This document shows, in pieces, positions 46,580-56,631 of a stretch of DNA of 64,000 nucleotides (within the stretch, counting starts at the first letter, position 1; each line of letters begins with the position of its first letter). The DNA comes from Pegethrix bostrychoides GSE-TBD4-15B (lineage in GTDB: Bacteria; Cyanobacteriota; Cyanobacteriia; Elainellales; Elainellaceae). Under the pieces are notes generated by a model. The model was given only the letters and a program-made list of their open reading frames with translations. It had not been told where the DNA came from and did no database searches. The stretch lies in the NCBI GenBank assembly GCA_019359155.1, contig JAHHHV010000081.1:1-64000 (forward strand). The letters run 5' to 3'. The translations under genes were made by a program, and so were the position numbers.

Positions 46580-47710
46580 TTAACAGCCCTGAGCCACGGA
46601 TCGACTGCGCTGAGCGACCCGCTGATACAGCTCAACCGTCTGCTTTGCGATCAAGTCCCAGCTGAGGTCGCTTTGAGCGCGCTGCTGAGCCGCTGCCTGC
46701 ATCTGAGCCTGTCGGGTCGGATCGCTCAAGATTGACAGGATCGCAGTAGCCAAAGCCTCGGCGCTGCGGGGCGTCACCAGCAGACCGTCTGAGCCGTCAC
46801 GCACCATTTCGCGCAGCCCGTCAACATCAGAGGCAATGACCGGTCGCCCCATGCCGTAGGAGAGCGCCGCCACGCCGCTTTGCGAAGCCTCGATGTAAGG
46901 CAAAATCGTCAAGGCGCTACGCTGAAATAGTCCTGCCACAGCTTCAGTGGGGATAAACTCGTTGAGAATCTCATAGCGATTGGGATCAACAGCTGCCAAA
47001 TCACCCTCTGAAAAATAAGACTGCAAGTCTTCGCCGCGTCCAGCAATGATCAGCTTCACGTCTGGGATCTGTGCCGCCACAGCTGGCAGGGCTGCGAGCA
47101 GATATTTCAGCCCTTTGTAAGCCCAGATACGGCCAAAAAACAGCAGCGTATGCGGCTCTTGCGGCAGGGGCGCGGCCTGACTGCGCTGTTGATAGAGGCT
47201 GCCGAGTTCGCCATGCGCCAGCACGTTCACCCGCTGCGCTGGCACCCGAAACCGCTTGACTAGCATCTGCTGCATCTGCTGAGAATGCACAATAATCTGG
47301 CGCGAGCGGTAGAAGGCAATCGGGCGGGTATATTCAGCGCCGGGGGTCGTCTGCCGATCTCCGGGATGCCGGAATACATCGTGGATGGTGGTGACGAGCG
47401 GCGGCATGGCGTTGAAGAGCAGCGTCAGGTCGTACCAGAACTCGTTGGTTTCTTGGACATGCAGTAAATCCGGCTGGAGGCTGCGGATAATCTGCATCAT
47501 TTCGATCATGGAGGCCAGATTGCGCGGGTTGCGAATTCGGGGTTTATGAAACGGATAAACTGCAATGCGCGGGTCGAGGGCCTCCTGACAGGCAGCGGCA
47601 ACTCGATGCGGCTGAATCAGCGTCAGCTCGACCCGTTGAGCCAGCGCGTTCGCCAGCTGAATGCTGTAGTCCTCGAAGCAAAAGTGCAGTAGCGCCACCC
47701 GCAGTCCCAT
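46580..47710 (-). CDS. Glycosyltransferase family 4
   Basis: 376 residues, GT-B fold. Motifs include DLLHVQETNEFWY, VTTIHDVFRHPGDR, HTLLFFGRIWAYKGLKYLL, and LPYIEASQSGVAALSYGMGRPVIASDV. The donor-site E-x7-E shows as EASQSGVAA with a changed second position. It is two bases from the ligase gene, so the two are coupled. The sugar transferred is unknown. Confidence 0.9.
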   Translation of the reverse strand: MGLRVALLHFCFEDYSIQLANALAQRVELTLIQPHRVAAACQEALDPRIAVYPFHKPRIRNPRNLASMIEMMQIIRSLQPDLLHVQETNEFWYDLTLLFNAMPPLVTTIHDVFRHPGDRQTTPGAEYTRPIAFYRSRQIIVHSQQMQQMLVKRFRVPAQRVNVLAHGELGSLYQQRSQAAPLPQEPHTLLFFGRIWAYKGLKYLLAALPAVAAQIPDVKLIIAGRGEDLQSYFSEGDLAAVDPNRYEILNEFIPTEAVAGLFQRSALTILPYIEASQSGVAALSYGMGRPVIASDVDGLREMVRDGSDGLLVTPRSAEALATAILSILSDPTRQAQMQAAAQQRAQSDLSWDLIAKQTVELYQRVAQRSRSVAQGC

Positions 47711-47764
47711 CGTTCCCTCCTTCTTATACTTGCTTATACTTGCCGCTTACTTACCGCTTACGCA

Positions 47765-49186
47765 CTATTTACGGACTGTGAGCTTCACCCAAAGCTGATG
47801 CCCGCCCAAACTCTGAAATCCAACGGCTGCTGCCAGCAGGCTGTAGACCGTAATTGAAACCAACAGGATTAGCCAGAGCTGCTGATTTTGCAGCAGCAGG
47901 AACAAGAGTGCCATCAGGCTAGTGACAATCATTGGTCGGTAGAGCACCTGCCGGAAACGCAACGGAAAGATGCGGCGATGCACGATAAAGGTGAACTGAC
48001 AAAACGTCAAGATGTTAATAGCTAGATCGGTCATGGCTGCTCCCACCAGTTGATAGCGGGAGATCAAAAACACGCCTAGAATACTGCCAATAGCCGTCGT
48101 GACGATCACCTCAATCAAGTTCAGTCGCTCTAGCCCACTGGATACGGTCACATAGCTAAGAGCGCGGCTAAAGGGCAGGAACATCAACATTGCAGCCGCG
48201 ATTTGCAAAGGTTGCCGCACCTCCGCAAATTCTGCTCCATAGACCCACTGACAGAGGTCGCTGCCGATAAACCATAGCCCAACCATAAACGGTAGAGCAA
48301 TGCAGAGCAGGATCTCCAGGATATTTTCGCCGATCTGCTGCTTATGCCGCGAGTCAATTGCCTGCGACAGTTTTGGGAAGCTAGCCAGAATGATGCTGTT
48401 TGCGATGATCCAGAAGGGCTGCATCAGTTGAATAATACCGCCGTAGATGCCGATCAGGGTTTCGTTGGCCAGCAGCGACAGCAGCAGAATTTGCAGTCGA
48501 TTGCTGATAATTGCGATACCGCCAATCACCACAAAAGTGCGGCAGGCTAAAAACAGCTGCCACATCAAGTCAGGCTTGATCCGCCATCTGAGCTGGACGG
48601 TAGGCAAAATCAGCAGCCATTCAATCACCAGGATCAGCAGCTCTGAGACGACGAACAAGCCGCAGATCGCAGGGATACCATAGCCCCAAGTCATCATTCC
48701 GATCATCAGCCCCAGTCGCGCCAGATAAATCGGCACGGTAGAGATCGCGATCCAGTGCATTCGCTCCTGGGCTTGAAATACGGCCTCGGTAATATTAGAG
48801 AGCGAAAACGGAATCACGGCTAGCCCCATGATCAGGCAGGCTCTTGTCGCTTCAGGGCTGTAGGGCAGCACCAGAACCACAGAAAACAGCATGGCATAGC
48901 CAACTAGACTCAGCAGCAGTTGCAGCAGTGAGCCGCTGACTAAAAAGGCAGGCGTTTCGGCGGGGCTACGACTCAGCTCGCGCGTAAATAGAGTTTTGGC
49001 TCCCTCTGAGACAATGCCGACAAAAATAAAGTAGTAGCTAAAAGCCAGCAGATATTGCCCCAGCGCTTCCGGCCCCAGCAGTCGCCCAATGGCGGCAGTC
49101 AGGATGAAAGTCACAATACTCTGCGTCAGCCGATTGCTGAGCATAGCGAATGAATTTCCGATCAGCTTGCGCCGTCCCAATCCCAA
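47765..49186 (-). CDS. Wzx-type polysaccharide flippase
   Basis: 473 residues with about 12 to 14 membrane helices of the MOP/RfbX family: LIGNSFAMLSNRLTQSIVTF at the start, GRLLGPEALGQYLLAFSYYF, and GAEFAEVRQPLQIAAAMLMF in the second half. It would flip lipid-linked repeat units across the membrane. TTG start 49186 is supported by GAGGAGAA just upstream. The neighbouring ligase and transferases complete a Wzx/Wzy-type pathway, but the initiating phosphosugar transferase and the export proteins are not in this window. Confidence 0.88.
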   Translation of the reverse strand: MGLGRRKLIGNSFAMLSNRLTQSIVTFILTAAIGRLLGPEALGQYLLAFSYYFIFVGIVSEGAKTLFTRELSRSPAETPAFLVSGSLLQLLLSLVGYAMLFSVVLVLPYSPEATRACLIMGLAVIPFSLSNITEAVFQAQERMHWIAISTVPIYLARLGLMIGMMTWGYGIPAICGLFVVSELLILVIEWLLILPTVQLRWRIKPDLMWQLFLACRTFVVIGGIAIISNRLQILLLSLLANETLIGIYGGIIQLMQPFWIIANSIILASFPKLSQAIDSRHKQQIGENILEILLCIALPFMVGLWFIGSDLCQWVYGAEFAEVRQPLQIAAAMLMFLPFSRALSYVTVSSGLERLNLIEVIVTTAIGSILGVFLISRYQLVGAAMTDLAINILTFCQFTFIVHRRIFPLRFRQVLYRPMIVTSLMALLFLLLQNQQLWLILLVSITVYSLLAAAVGFQSLGGHQLWVKLTVRK

Positions 49187-49277
49187 AGTATTCTCCTCAA
49201 CTTAATTGCAGTGGCTCTAGTTAGCTGTGAGCTATTCTGCTCAAACTTATTGCCAAACTTATTTCCGAACCGACTCT

Positions 49278-50207
49278 CTAGATCTTCTGAGCTACCAAAA
49301 AAATGTTGTCTCGAAAAACTAGCAGCCGACGCAGGGCCTTAGCGACAGTTCGGCGCAGGGACAGCACTGGGATGAGAGCCAGCAGCGCTTCTAAGCCCAG
49401 CATTAGCTGCAAATAGGCTTCTCCCCAGCGCTGCGGCTGAAGTCCAAATTGAGTCAATCGCTGAACAACGGGGGGCAATGGGCAACAGATCTGGCGATAT
49501 CCAACTTGCTTGAGAGCAGCCACTAGTTCCGAGTAGCGGTATTCTTTCAGATGCATTCCTTGCGCTAAGTCATATTTGAAGACCGCCGAAATATCATGTG
49601 GCCCAGTAAACCGATGCGGAGTGCTAAAAATGTAGCGTCCCTTCGGCTCTAAGATTGCAGCACAGCCTCGCAGATGCGCCTGCAAATCCTCTGGGTGCAG
49701 ATGCTCGATGACCTGACAGGAAATCACGACGTTGTAGTGAGCCGCTGGCTCAAACTGCTGGAGGTGGATGCCGTCGGAATTTCCCCAGCTCAGATTCGGC
49801 TGGTTGACGACATGCTGTTCGCCGCGTTCGCGCGTGATTTCAGTGCCCTTACAGTCAAACCCTTGCTTAGATAGGTAGGCAATCAAATCACCTTTGCCGG
49901 AACCAATTTCGTAAATTGTCTGAGGCGGTAACCCGATGGCCGCAGTCCAGATTGCGAACTGCCAGGTTGGGTCTGATCTCGTTTGTTTAGTTAGGTCGTT
50001 GAGCCAGTTAAGGTCACGATAGAGCTGAGAATAGCTCTGCTCAAAAATTTCCCAACGCTTCTCTGGGTTTGATTCCAGCAACTTTTGAGTCAACTCTTTT
50101 TCTAGCTGCCAGTGCGTCAAAATCATATCCTCCGTGATTTCAGCTTCGGGCCGAATCATATAGTTAGACTTGTATCGAGCGATGAGCTCTGCTCCCCTGA
50201 CTTCCAT
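49278..50207 (-). CDS. Class I SAM-dependent methyltransferase
   Basis: About 309 residues from ATG 50207, which follows GGAGAT at eight bases. The methyltransferase core has the SAM-binding motif IYEIGSGKGDLIAYL, then GTEITRERGEQHV, NVVISCQVIEHLHPEDLQAHL and GRYIFSTPHRFTGPHD. It resembles enzymes that methylate sugars or lipid carriers in surface-polymer clusters. The N-terminal 90 residues are charged and helical. The target cannot be read from the sequence. Confidence 0.87.
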   Translation of the reverse strand: MEVRGAELIARYKSNYMIRPEAEITEDMILTHWQLEKELTQKLLESNPEKRWEIFEQSYSQLYRDLNWLNDLTKQTRSDPTWQFAIWTAAIGLPPQTIYEIGSGKGDLIAYLSKQGFDCKGTEITRERGEQHVVNQPNLSWGNSDGIHLQQFEPAAHYNVVISCQVIEHLHPEDLQAHLRGCAAILEPKGRYIFSTPHRFTGPHDISAVFKYDLAQGMHLKEYRYSELVAALKQVGYRQICCPLPPVVQRLTQFGLQPQRWGEAYLQLMLGLEALLALIPVLSLRRTVAKALRRLLVFRDNIFLVAQKI

Positions 50208-50285
50208 CAATTCATCTCCGCTTAAAGCTGCTAGGACAATGGCTTATCTGTACTGAAAATCTGTAGGCAATCTGGAGCATCTCAA

Positions 50286-51908
50286 CTAAAAATCGGTGAG
50301 ATGGAGCAGCTTCACGGTTGTTCCATAAAAATCTTGACGGGACTGCATGACAGTATGCTGATTCACGAAATCCTCTAAGATTTGGTAGCTCTGCTGATAG
50401 TCTGACTGGATTTTGAGCGAGCCTGTATCAGTCACCAGCCAAATTGATTCGGGCTGCTGAGCCTTCGAGACTGCAAGTGAGACGGCATCAAAAATCTCCT
50501 GCTCACGCTTTAGTAACAGGCTGCTCAGCTCATAAGTCTGGAATGCCTCTGGTTTCGGTAGCGCAATCAGCTGATTTACCCCATGGTAATAGTGGCTCAA
50601 TGCCATTTCCACCTCTGGATTAAAGACTAAGACAGGCTGATTTTTCTGCTCCTGCTCTCTTAAATAAGCGGCAACCCGAATATAGTCTCCAGGTTTGGCC
50701 AATGGCGAAAACGTGAGATACAGCGAGCTGAAATAGAGCAGCAGCAGGCTGCTCAACCAAGCGGTAAGCAGTCGCCTGCGGTCTGGCAGCTGCACCAGCG
50801 CAAAGCAGGCGACAGAGGAGAATAGTGCTGGAACCAGCAGTGAAGTAGTATGGCGAAAATGCTGAATTGAGTCGTTAAGGCCGAATAGACTGAATAGCTC
50901 AAACGCGGTAAAAAATAACGTCGCTAGCGCTGCCGTAAAGATCCAAACTGTCATAGTCTGCAGCCGGATTGCCCGACGATGAACCCAGCTCAGCCCTAGC
51001 AAAGCCACCAGAAACAGCAGCCGCAGCAGTCGCCACGCGACGGGCGAGAACTCTCCAACCTGTGCGGGCAACAGATAGAGCAGGGCCGCGCCAAAGGATA
51101 TTCTCAGGTTTTCAAGCAGCGAAAGGTTTTCAAGCAGCGAAAAACTGTAGCTAGCTGTGGTTGGATTGCCAGACCAAGTGGAAACCTGATTTATCAAGAT
51201 CACACTCAGCATGGGCAGAAAGCTAATTCCTGCAAACGTCATGAATCCGCAGTAGCACCAAAGCTCACGGTGCTTCCGCAAACAGAGCAGCGTTATGCCG
51301 TAGGCAACGAGCGAAAATCCCAGAAAATAGTGGGTATAGAGCGAGATAACAGCAACTCCCAGATGCAGCCAGCGCGCCGCTGCGGAGTTGTCTAGATAGC
51401 CCTTGAGAAAACAGAGCAGGAGCAGAGACGAGAGCAAAATGGACAGCGCAAACAGCCGCATTTCCACAGCTGCCCAAATCATGAATGGATTTAGCGCTAG
51501 TGCGGCCACGACCCAGCCAGGATGAATCTGTTTAAACAATTTTCGAGATATCAAACCGACAATATAGAGCGTTGCTGAAATCGAAAAAGTTGAGAACAGT
51601 CTGGCAAAAAATATGGAGCTATTTAGCTTACGCCACAGCGCCATTAGCACAAAATAGAGGGGAGCCTGTTCCTCAAAGTAAATGGCCTGACGCAGAGCAT
51701 AGCCTACGGTTTTGCCGGTGGTATTGAGCGTATAGGCTTCATCAAACCAGATACTCAGGATGGCAGCTAGCGGTATTGCAATGCAGAGATTAATAAGAAT
51801 AATGCTCAGAATTAGCTTCTGAGGAGATTGAAATACCTGAGTGAATGAATCTATCCAGTCTCGAAACCATCCGATTGGTTTAATTGGTCTACAAGTTGAA
51901 GTACCCAT
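50286..51908 (-). CDS. Membrane glycosyltransferase, GT39/ArnT-like
   Basis: 540 residues with about ten membrane helices. The first external loop has the acid motif IWFDEAYTLNTT, typical of GT-C enzymes that use polyprenyl-phosphate sugars, followed by YFEEQAPLYFVLM. A soluble C-terminal domain (about 420-540) ends LEDFVNQHTVMQ and DFYGTTVKLLH. It is the first gene of the exopolysaccharide operon. A decayed, internally deleted copy lies at the other end of the cluster (40340-41017), showing that the gene has been duplicated in this lineage. Confidence 0.87.
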   Translation of the reverse strand: MGTSTCRPIKPIGWFRDWIDSFTQVFQSPQKLILSIILINLCIAIPLAAILSIWFDEAYTLNTTGKTVGYALRQAIYFEEQAPLYFVLMALWRKLNSSIFFARLFSTFSISATLYIVGLISRKLFKQIHPGWVVAALALNPFMIWAAVEMRLFALSILLSSLLLLCFLKGYLDNSAAARWLHLGVAVISLYTHYFLGFSLVAYGITLLCLRKHRELWCYCGFMTFAGISFLPMLSVILINQVSTWSGNPTTASYSFSLLENLSLLENLRISFGAALLYLLPAQVGEFSPVAWRLLRLLFLVALLGLSWVHRRAIRLQTMTVWIFTAALATLFFTAFELFSLFGLNDSIQHFRHTTSLLVPALFSSVACFALVQLPDRRRLLTAWLSSLLLLYFSSLYLTFSPLAKPGDYIRVAAYLREQEQKNQPVLVFNPEVEMALSHYYHGVNQLIALPKPEAFQTYELSSLLLKREQEIFDAVSLAVSKAQQPESIWLVTDTGSLKIQSDYQQSYQILEDFVNQHTVMQSRQDFYGTTVKLLHLTDF

Positions 51909-52695
51909 AGGCTACTGCTCTTCTCCAACATGACTTAAATAGGACAGCTTAACTGGGTGAGTTGCCTCTCTGCCCATTCAAACCAAGCCCACCCAGAAGC
52001 TTGCTCGCTTTTGGGTAAAATTCCCGATTTTCACCTCAAATTGGCATCATCGGCTGCTGACTCAAGCCTGCGTGGCTCAGGGATCTATAAAATAGGGATC
52101 TACAAAGACTCAGGGATTTTTAGGGTGAATGGCGACCAATTGCAGCCACACAGCTTGCTTTAGCTCGCTCTATCTTTTCGGCTCTATCTTTTCGGCTCTA
52201 TCTTTTCAACAGTGGGGTTTAGCTCTACCTGATCTATAAAGATCTTGCTGTTTGTCTGGCAAACGTTAAGGAACACATTTAGAGCCAGTTCTGAACACAC
52301 GCAGCTGGATATCTCTAGTTCTCAGTAGGAGCCAGCTGTTAAGCTAACTTTATCTGATAGATGCTCTCGGCCAATTGGTTCTAGCCGCTTGCCTCTAGTT
52401 AACCAATCTCAGGGCCAACATCTCAAATCCTGCTCTAGTCAAAATCTGATGCGGTCGAGGCTTGGTATTCAAGAGCAATATAGCACAGAGTTTCGCAACG
52501 GTGAATATACTCATAAGCTCTGATTTAATCTTTCCTAGATCTGCCGCCAACTGGTTACTGCGACCAATTCGCACCTTCACAGCATCGGTTGACCGTTGAT
52601 TAGCCTGTTAGCGCTTGTGCTTAACTCTGTGAATTTTCTGTGAAGATTGTCTGAAATAGGCAGAAATTAGGCGCAAGCTAGCGAACTCTGCGGGT
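51909..52695. other. Large spacer upstream of the exopolysaccharide operon
   Basis: 787 bases without a supported gene, AT-rich. It holds a 14-base unit, GCTCTATCTTTTCG, three times without gaps (52167-52208, the last unit imperfect). A seven-pair inverted repeat CTGGGTG/CACCCAG lies near 51954-51994. The operon promoter should be near 51910-51960 on the minus strand but no clear -10/-35 pair is visible. Confidence 0.6.
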
Positions 52696-54441
52696 CTAGC
52701 GCCTGAAATCAGCTGCTGTTATTTGACTGGCGCGGCAGTTTAGCAGATCTGCCAAGGTTGTTTCTCCCAGCTTAATCAGCGTATCGTTCCCCCGTTGCTC
52801 GATGGTCAGGCTGCTGAATCGCAGTCCGCCCACTAGCTGAATTCGGTCGTAGCGATCTTTGAAGTCTTGAATCGTATCTTGCAAGTCGTCGCGCCCCAGC
52901 ACAAAAATATCTGCGCCTTGGCCGCCGTTTAAACTGTCATTGCCTAGACCGCCCATCAGTCGGTCGTTGCCGACACCGCCCATCAAAATGTCGTTGCCGA
53001 CACCGCCGCTGAGCCAATCGCTGCCCGAATTACCCACGAGCGCATCGTTGCCGCCGCCCCCATCAATCCGGTCGTTGCCACCTTTGCCGTCAATGCTGTC
53101 ATCCTGGGCTGTCCCCCTGATTTGCTCAGAGCGGGTCGTGCCGCTGATCACGTTGAGCAGAGCGTCGGGAGCCAAACTAGGGGGTGAATTGGTCGCAGGG
53201 GAAATTTGCCGTTCAATTGCGCCGAGATCGACACCGGAACCTTGGGGACGCGACAGTTTGAAGAAATCAGTCGTGACGAGTCCAGATGCGCCTTTATCGA
53301 GCGCGGCACTGCTAGCTTGCAACGAAAAGTCTCCAGCTGCGGGATTGGTAAACAGCGGATCGAGGCCGATAATGTTGTGGGCTGAGCTGGTTGTGAATTC
53401 TGTGGTGTTGTAGACCAGATTATAGTCATAGATCACATTGCTGGCCTCTAAGACTGTGTTTCCCGGCAGACCGGGTGAGGCATAGATAATATTATTCAAG
53501 ACTTTGATATCGCTGGCTTCAATCGAGGTGATCTCTCCGCCTGTAATCTCAGGATGGGCTGAGTTCATGTAGGTTGTATTGTTGATCACATCAATGTGAT
53601 CACTCAAGAACGCATGGATGCCGCGCCCGCCGTTGGTATAGACCAGGTTATTCTCAATCAGCGTTCGGCCTTTGTAGGCTCCGTTTGCGCCTGTGTCGGT
53701 GTTAAAGATATCTTTGTTGCGCGTGGTGTCGATAATAATGCCATTGCCATCTGTGACCGTCCCCGTCTGAAACCAGGGCACAAGCTGCTGGTTGCCAGAG
53801 ACCTGGTTGTTGCGGATGATCAGCTTGTAGCCAGTGTTGCCATCCGAGTTCCAGCCGCCCAGCACCGAAATACCGCTGTTAGCATAGGGTGAAAACCAGG
53901 CGTTGCCATAGACTCGATTGCCTTCGATGGTGATATAGTCTGCGCCAAGGGTGCTAATCCCGCCGCCGCCAAACTTAGAAACCGAGTTGTTGCGGATCAC
54001 GATATGGTGCGGATTGCTGCCGTTCTTGGCGTTAATCAAAATGCCGTTGCCGGAGGTGGTTGGATTGTTGAGATTATTTTTTTGCGACAGGGCATAGTCC
54101 AGCGTCACGCTATCGTTATTGCCAACTAGCTCGAAGCCTTCGATGGTGATGTAGTCTGCACCTTGAATTTCGATGCCTGTCCAGCCCGTTGAGGCAATTC
54201 TGGGCTGGTGGCCGGGATAGGCTTTGTAGGTAATCCAAGCGTTGGCGGTGCCGGAGTTGCGAACAGTAAGGACATTGCCGTTGGAGTCAGGAGGCTGAGT
54301 GTAGGTGCCGTTCATCACCAAAACGGTGTCGCCGGGCTGGGTTTGGTTAGCGGCTTTTTGAAGGGTTGCAAAGGCATTCTGAGTGCTGAAGCCGTCGTTT
54401 TTATCGCTGCCGTTTGCAGACACGTAGTAGGTCTTTGCCAT
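52696..54441 (-). CDS. Beta-helix protein with RTX calcium-binding repeats
   Basis: About 581 residues from ATG 54441; an upstream frame would add 29 residues of unsupported sequence. The N-terminus [16 protein letters not shown] is DUF1565-like. A right-handed parallel beta-helix follows, with repeats such as [12 protein letters not shown] and [17 protein letters not shown], to about residue 400. At about 475-535 stand GGxGxDxLxGGxGxD repeats ([33 protein letters not shown]), which bind calcium and mark type I secretion. There is no N-terminal signal peptide, as expected for that route. Beta-helix enzymes often act on polysaccharides; position next to the exopolysaccharide operon fits, but the catalytic residues are not evident. 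Confidence 0.88.
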   Translation of the reverse strand: MAKTYYVSANGSDKNDGFSTQNAFATLQKAANQTQPGDTVLVMNGTYTQPPDSNGNVLTVRNSGTANAWITYKAYPGHQPRIASTGWTGIEIQGADYITIEGFELVGNNDSVTLDYALSQKNNLNNPTTSGNGILINAKNGSNPHHIVIRNNSVSKFGGGGISTLGADYITIEGNRVYGNAWFSPYANSGISVLGGWNSDGNTGYKLIIRNNQVSGNQQLVPWFQTGTVTDGNGIIIDTTRNKDIFNTDTGANGAYKGRTLIENNLVYTNGGRGIHAFLSDHIDVINNTTYMNSAHPEITGGEITSIEASDIKVLNNIIYASPGLPGNTVLEASNVIYDYNLVYNTTEFTTSSAHNIIGLDPLFTNPAAGDFSLQASSAALDKGASGLVTTDFFKLSRPQGSGVDLGAIERQISPATNSPPSLAPDALLNVISGTTRSEQIRGTAQDDSIDGKGGNDRIDGGGGNDALVGNSGSDWLSGGVGNDILMGGVGNDRLMGGLGNDSLNGGQGADIFVLGRDDLQDTIQDFKDRYDRIQLVGGLRFSSLTIEQRGNDTLIKLGETTLADLLNCRASQITAADFRR

Positions 54442-54827
54442 GGGAGGAATACCTTGTGACTGAGAGGGTTGAGTCAATCCCTCTTTACTAAAATTATGGA
54501 TGCGATCAGGATGGCAGGTCGGAGTCAAAACACAGCTCAGATATCTGCTCCTCGTAGAGCGGTATAGTACTGAAAAATAGTCGAAACCCAGCTGGCAGGG
54601 TGATCTCGACCGCAGCAGGGAAGGTTATTTTCGGTTAAAAAACAGCATGCAGGAAACTTCGGTGATACAGCTTACGGAGTCTTTGTGAGTAGAATCACAA
54701 TATTAGAGAGTAATTATCACAAGGCTGAAGCTTGAACTATAGACAGAACATTAGCGAACTTCTGGCAGACTTCTAGCGAACTGATGGATCAGAACGCAGT
54801 AAAACTTCAGCGAGACTAATCTGAGCG
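54442..54827. other. Spacer upstream of the beta-helix gene
   Basis: 386 bases without a gene or clear structure. It should hold the promoter of the beta-helix protein on the minus strand; no good pair was found. Part of it is AT-rich. Confidence 0.4.
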
Positions 54828-56489
54828 TCAATCTGAGCTTCGTAGAATCGTCACAATTAGCCACAGCCCCAAAAAGCTGGCCACCGCGAACAAAATATTG
54901 CTCAGGATTCGCAGGTGCGGCGTTTGCTGACCGACTGAGATAATGGCCGCGCCAATGATCAGCGCCCCCACCACCGTGCTAAACGAGCGGCGGTTTGCGC
55001 CATCTTCCAGCGTTTTGCGAACCGCATTCAAATCTTGCAGCGCCAGATTTAGGGTCAGAGTCTCAGAGGTCAGGCGGTTCAGTAAAAAGCCCACCTGTCG
55101 GGGTGAATCGAGCGAAAGCTGCTTGAATTCGAGCGCTGTCCTCAGGGCGACTTGCCCCAAGTCATTGCCAACAAGCTGCTGCCGAAACAGGTCGATCATC
55201 AGCGGACGCACCTCATCCATAATGTTGATGCTAGGATCAAACTCGCGTCCGGCTCCTTCCAGATTCGCCAGCGATTTGGTCAGCAGGCCAATATTGCTCG
55301 GCCAGCGCAAATTGTTCGAGCGCGCCGCCTCAATGATCTGGCTGAATGCCTCGCTGACGTTGACATTTGAGAGGCTGGTGCTGTGGTATTTTTGCAGCAG
55401 CCGATCGTAGTCCGCTTCCAGCTGAGCCAGATTAATTGGCTGGGCAATATCCATCGGCTCAGCCAGCTGGAGCGTCAGCTGGGCGCAGCGATTCGAGTCA
55501 AAATCGACAATCGCCAGCACCAGCTCCACCATCACCGACTGCATCCGGGGGTTGAGCGTCCCCATCATGCCGCAATCCAAAATGCCGAGCCGTCCGTCGT
55601 TCAGGTAAAACAGGTTGCCGGGATGCGGATCGGCATGAAAAAAGCCGTCAATCAGATACTGCTGCAAAAAGACGCGAAACGCCAGCGACGTGAAGGCATG
55701 TCGGGTCGCCAGTCCGGCAGTGGAGCTATCCACCGCAATAGCCGCCTTTAAAAGCGGCAGACCCTCTAACCATTCAATTACCAAAATCTTGCGGCTCGAC
55801 AGATCGTGATAGACCTGCGGCACGACGACCTGGTTCGGCTCAAACCAACGGCTCTGACTGAGGCTCTGGCGCAGCCGCTCGGTATAGCTGGCCTCCTGCG
55901 TAAAGTCTAGTTCGCTGCGTAGCGAGTTGCCAAACTCCTCGGCCAGATTGACAATGCTGTAGCGTTTGCCAAAATCGGTGGAGGAGAGCAGTCCGGCGAT
56001 CTGCTTAAACAGGCCAATATCCTGATTGACAATCACCTCAATACCAGGTCGCTGGATCTTCACGGCCACGGACTGACCGTTTTTTAGCTGGGCTCGATAG
56101 ATCTGGGCAATCGAACCTGCGGCAATCGCCGTCTGGTCAAAAGTTTCAAACAAGGCTTCCGGGCTTTGGCCTAGCTCGCGCAGCAGTACCGCCTCCATCC
56201 GCTCCCAGTCTAGCGGCGGCACGTCGGCTTGTAGCGTGCTGAGCGCCTCGATGTAGCGGGGCGGCAGCAGATCAGGGCGCGTGCTCAAAAGCTGACCCAG
56301 CTTGACATAGACAGGTCCCAAATCGGTAAGGATTTTGCAGAGAACTTCTGGAGCAGGCAGGTCTGGCTCATCGCCTTTCCCCAAGGTCAAGAGCTGCCGC
56401 ATGTAGTCCCAGCCGTGCCGAATAAATACCTCAACGATTTCTCGCTGACGAGCAGCAGAGCTGACAAGCGCAATCACGGGAGCTTTCAT
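54828..56489 (-). CDS. ABC1/AarF (UbiB-like) kinase family protein
   Basis: 553 residues. The family's N-terminal KxGQ motif (GPVYVKLGQLLSTRPDLLP) is followed by the Ala-rich loop that replaces the usual P-loop (TAIAAGSIAQIYRA), the Lys in VAVKIQRPG, the catalytic FFHADPHPGNLFYL and the metal site GRLGILDCGMMG. Two C-terminal membrane helices close the chain (about 505-550). Relatives support quinone synthesis and, in plastids, prenyl-lipid metabolism and stress tolerance. Cyanobacteria usually have several copies. Confidence 0.9.
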   Translation of the reverse strand: MKAPVIALVSSAARQREIVEVFIRHGWDYMRQLLTLGKGDEPDLPAPEVLCKILTDLGPVYVKLGQLLSTRPDLLPPRYIEALSTLQADVPPLDWERMEAVLLRELGQSPEALFETFDQTAIAAGSIAQIYRAQLKNGQSVAVKIQRPGIEVIVNQDIGLFKQIAGLLSSTDFGKRYSIVNLAEEFGNSLRSELDFTQEASYTERLRQSLSQSRWFEPNQVVVPQVYHDLSSRKILVIEWLEGLPLLKAAIAVDSSTAGLATRHAFTSLAFRVFLQQYLIDGFFHADPHPGNLFYLNDGRLGILDCGMMGTLNPRMQSVMVELVLAIVDFDSNRCAQLTLQLAEPMDIAQPINLAQLEADYDRLLQKYHSTSLSNVNVSEAFSQIIEAARSNNLRWPSNIGLLTKSLANLEGAGREFDPSINIMDEVRPLMIDLFRQQLVGNDLGQVALRTALEFKQLSLDSPRQVGFLLNRLTSETLTLNLALQDLNAVRKTLEDGANRRSFSTVVGALIIGAAIISVGQQTPHLRILSNILFAVASFLGLWLIVTILRSSD

Positions 56490-56567
56490 AGAGGTTGTGG
56501 CAGCGGTAAGGACAGGGCTAGCGAGGCCAGATATACCGTAACAAATTTGAACCGGGGCTAGCGAGCC

Positions 56568-56604
56568 AAAAAACTCGGCGGCTCCTCATATCAGAACCGC
56601 CGAG
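56568..56604 (-). terminator. Terminator behind the RPxxAS-repeat gene
   Basis: On the minus strand CTCGGCGG and CCGCCGAG form an eight-pair stem (56604-56597 with 56581-56574), followed by six T residues (56573-56568). It is 28 bases beyond the stop of the gene at 56632. Confidence 0.85.
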
Positions 56605-56631
56605 CTAAATTAAGGGGGGAGCCTGGAGCGA

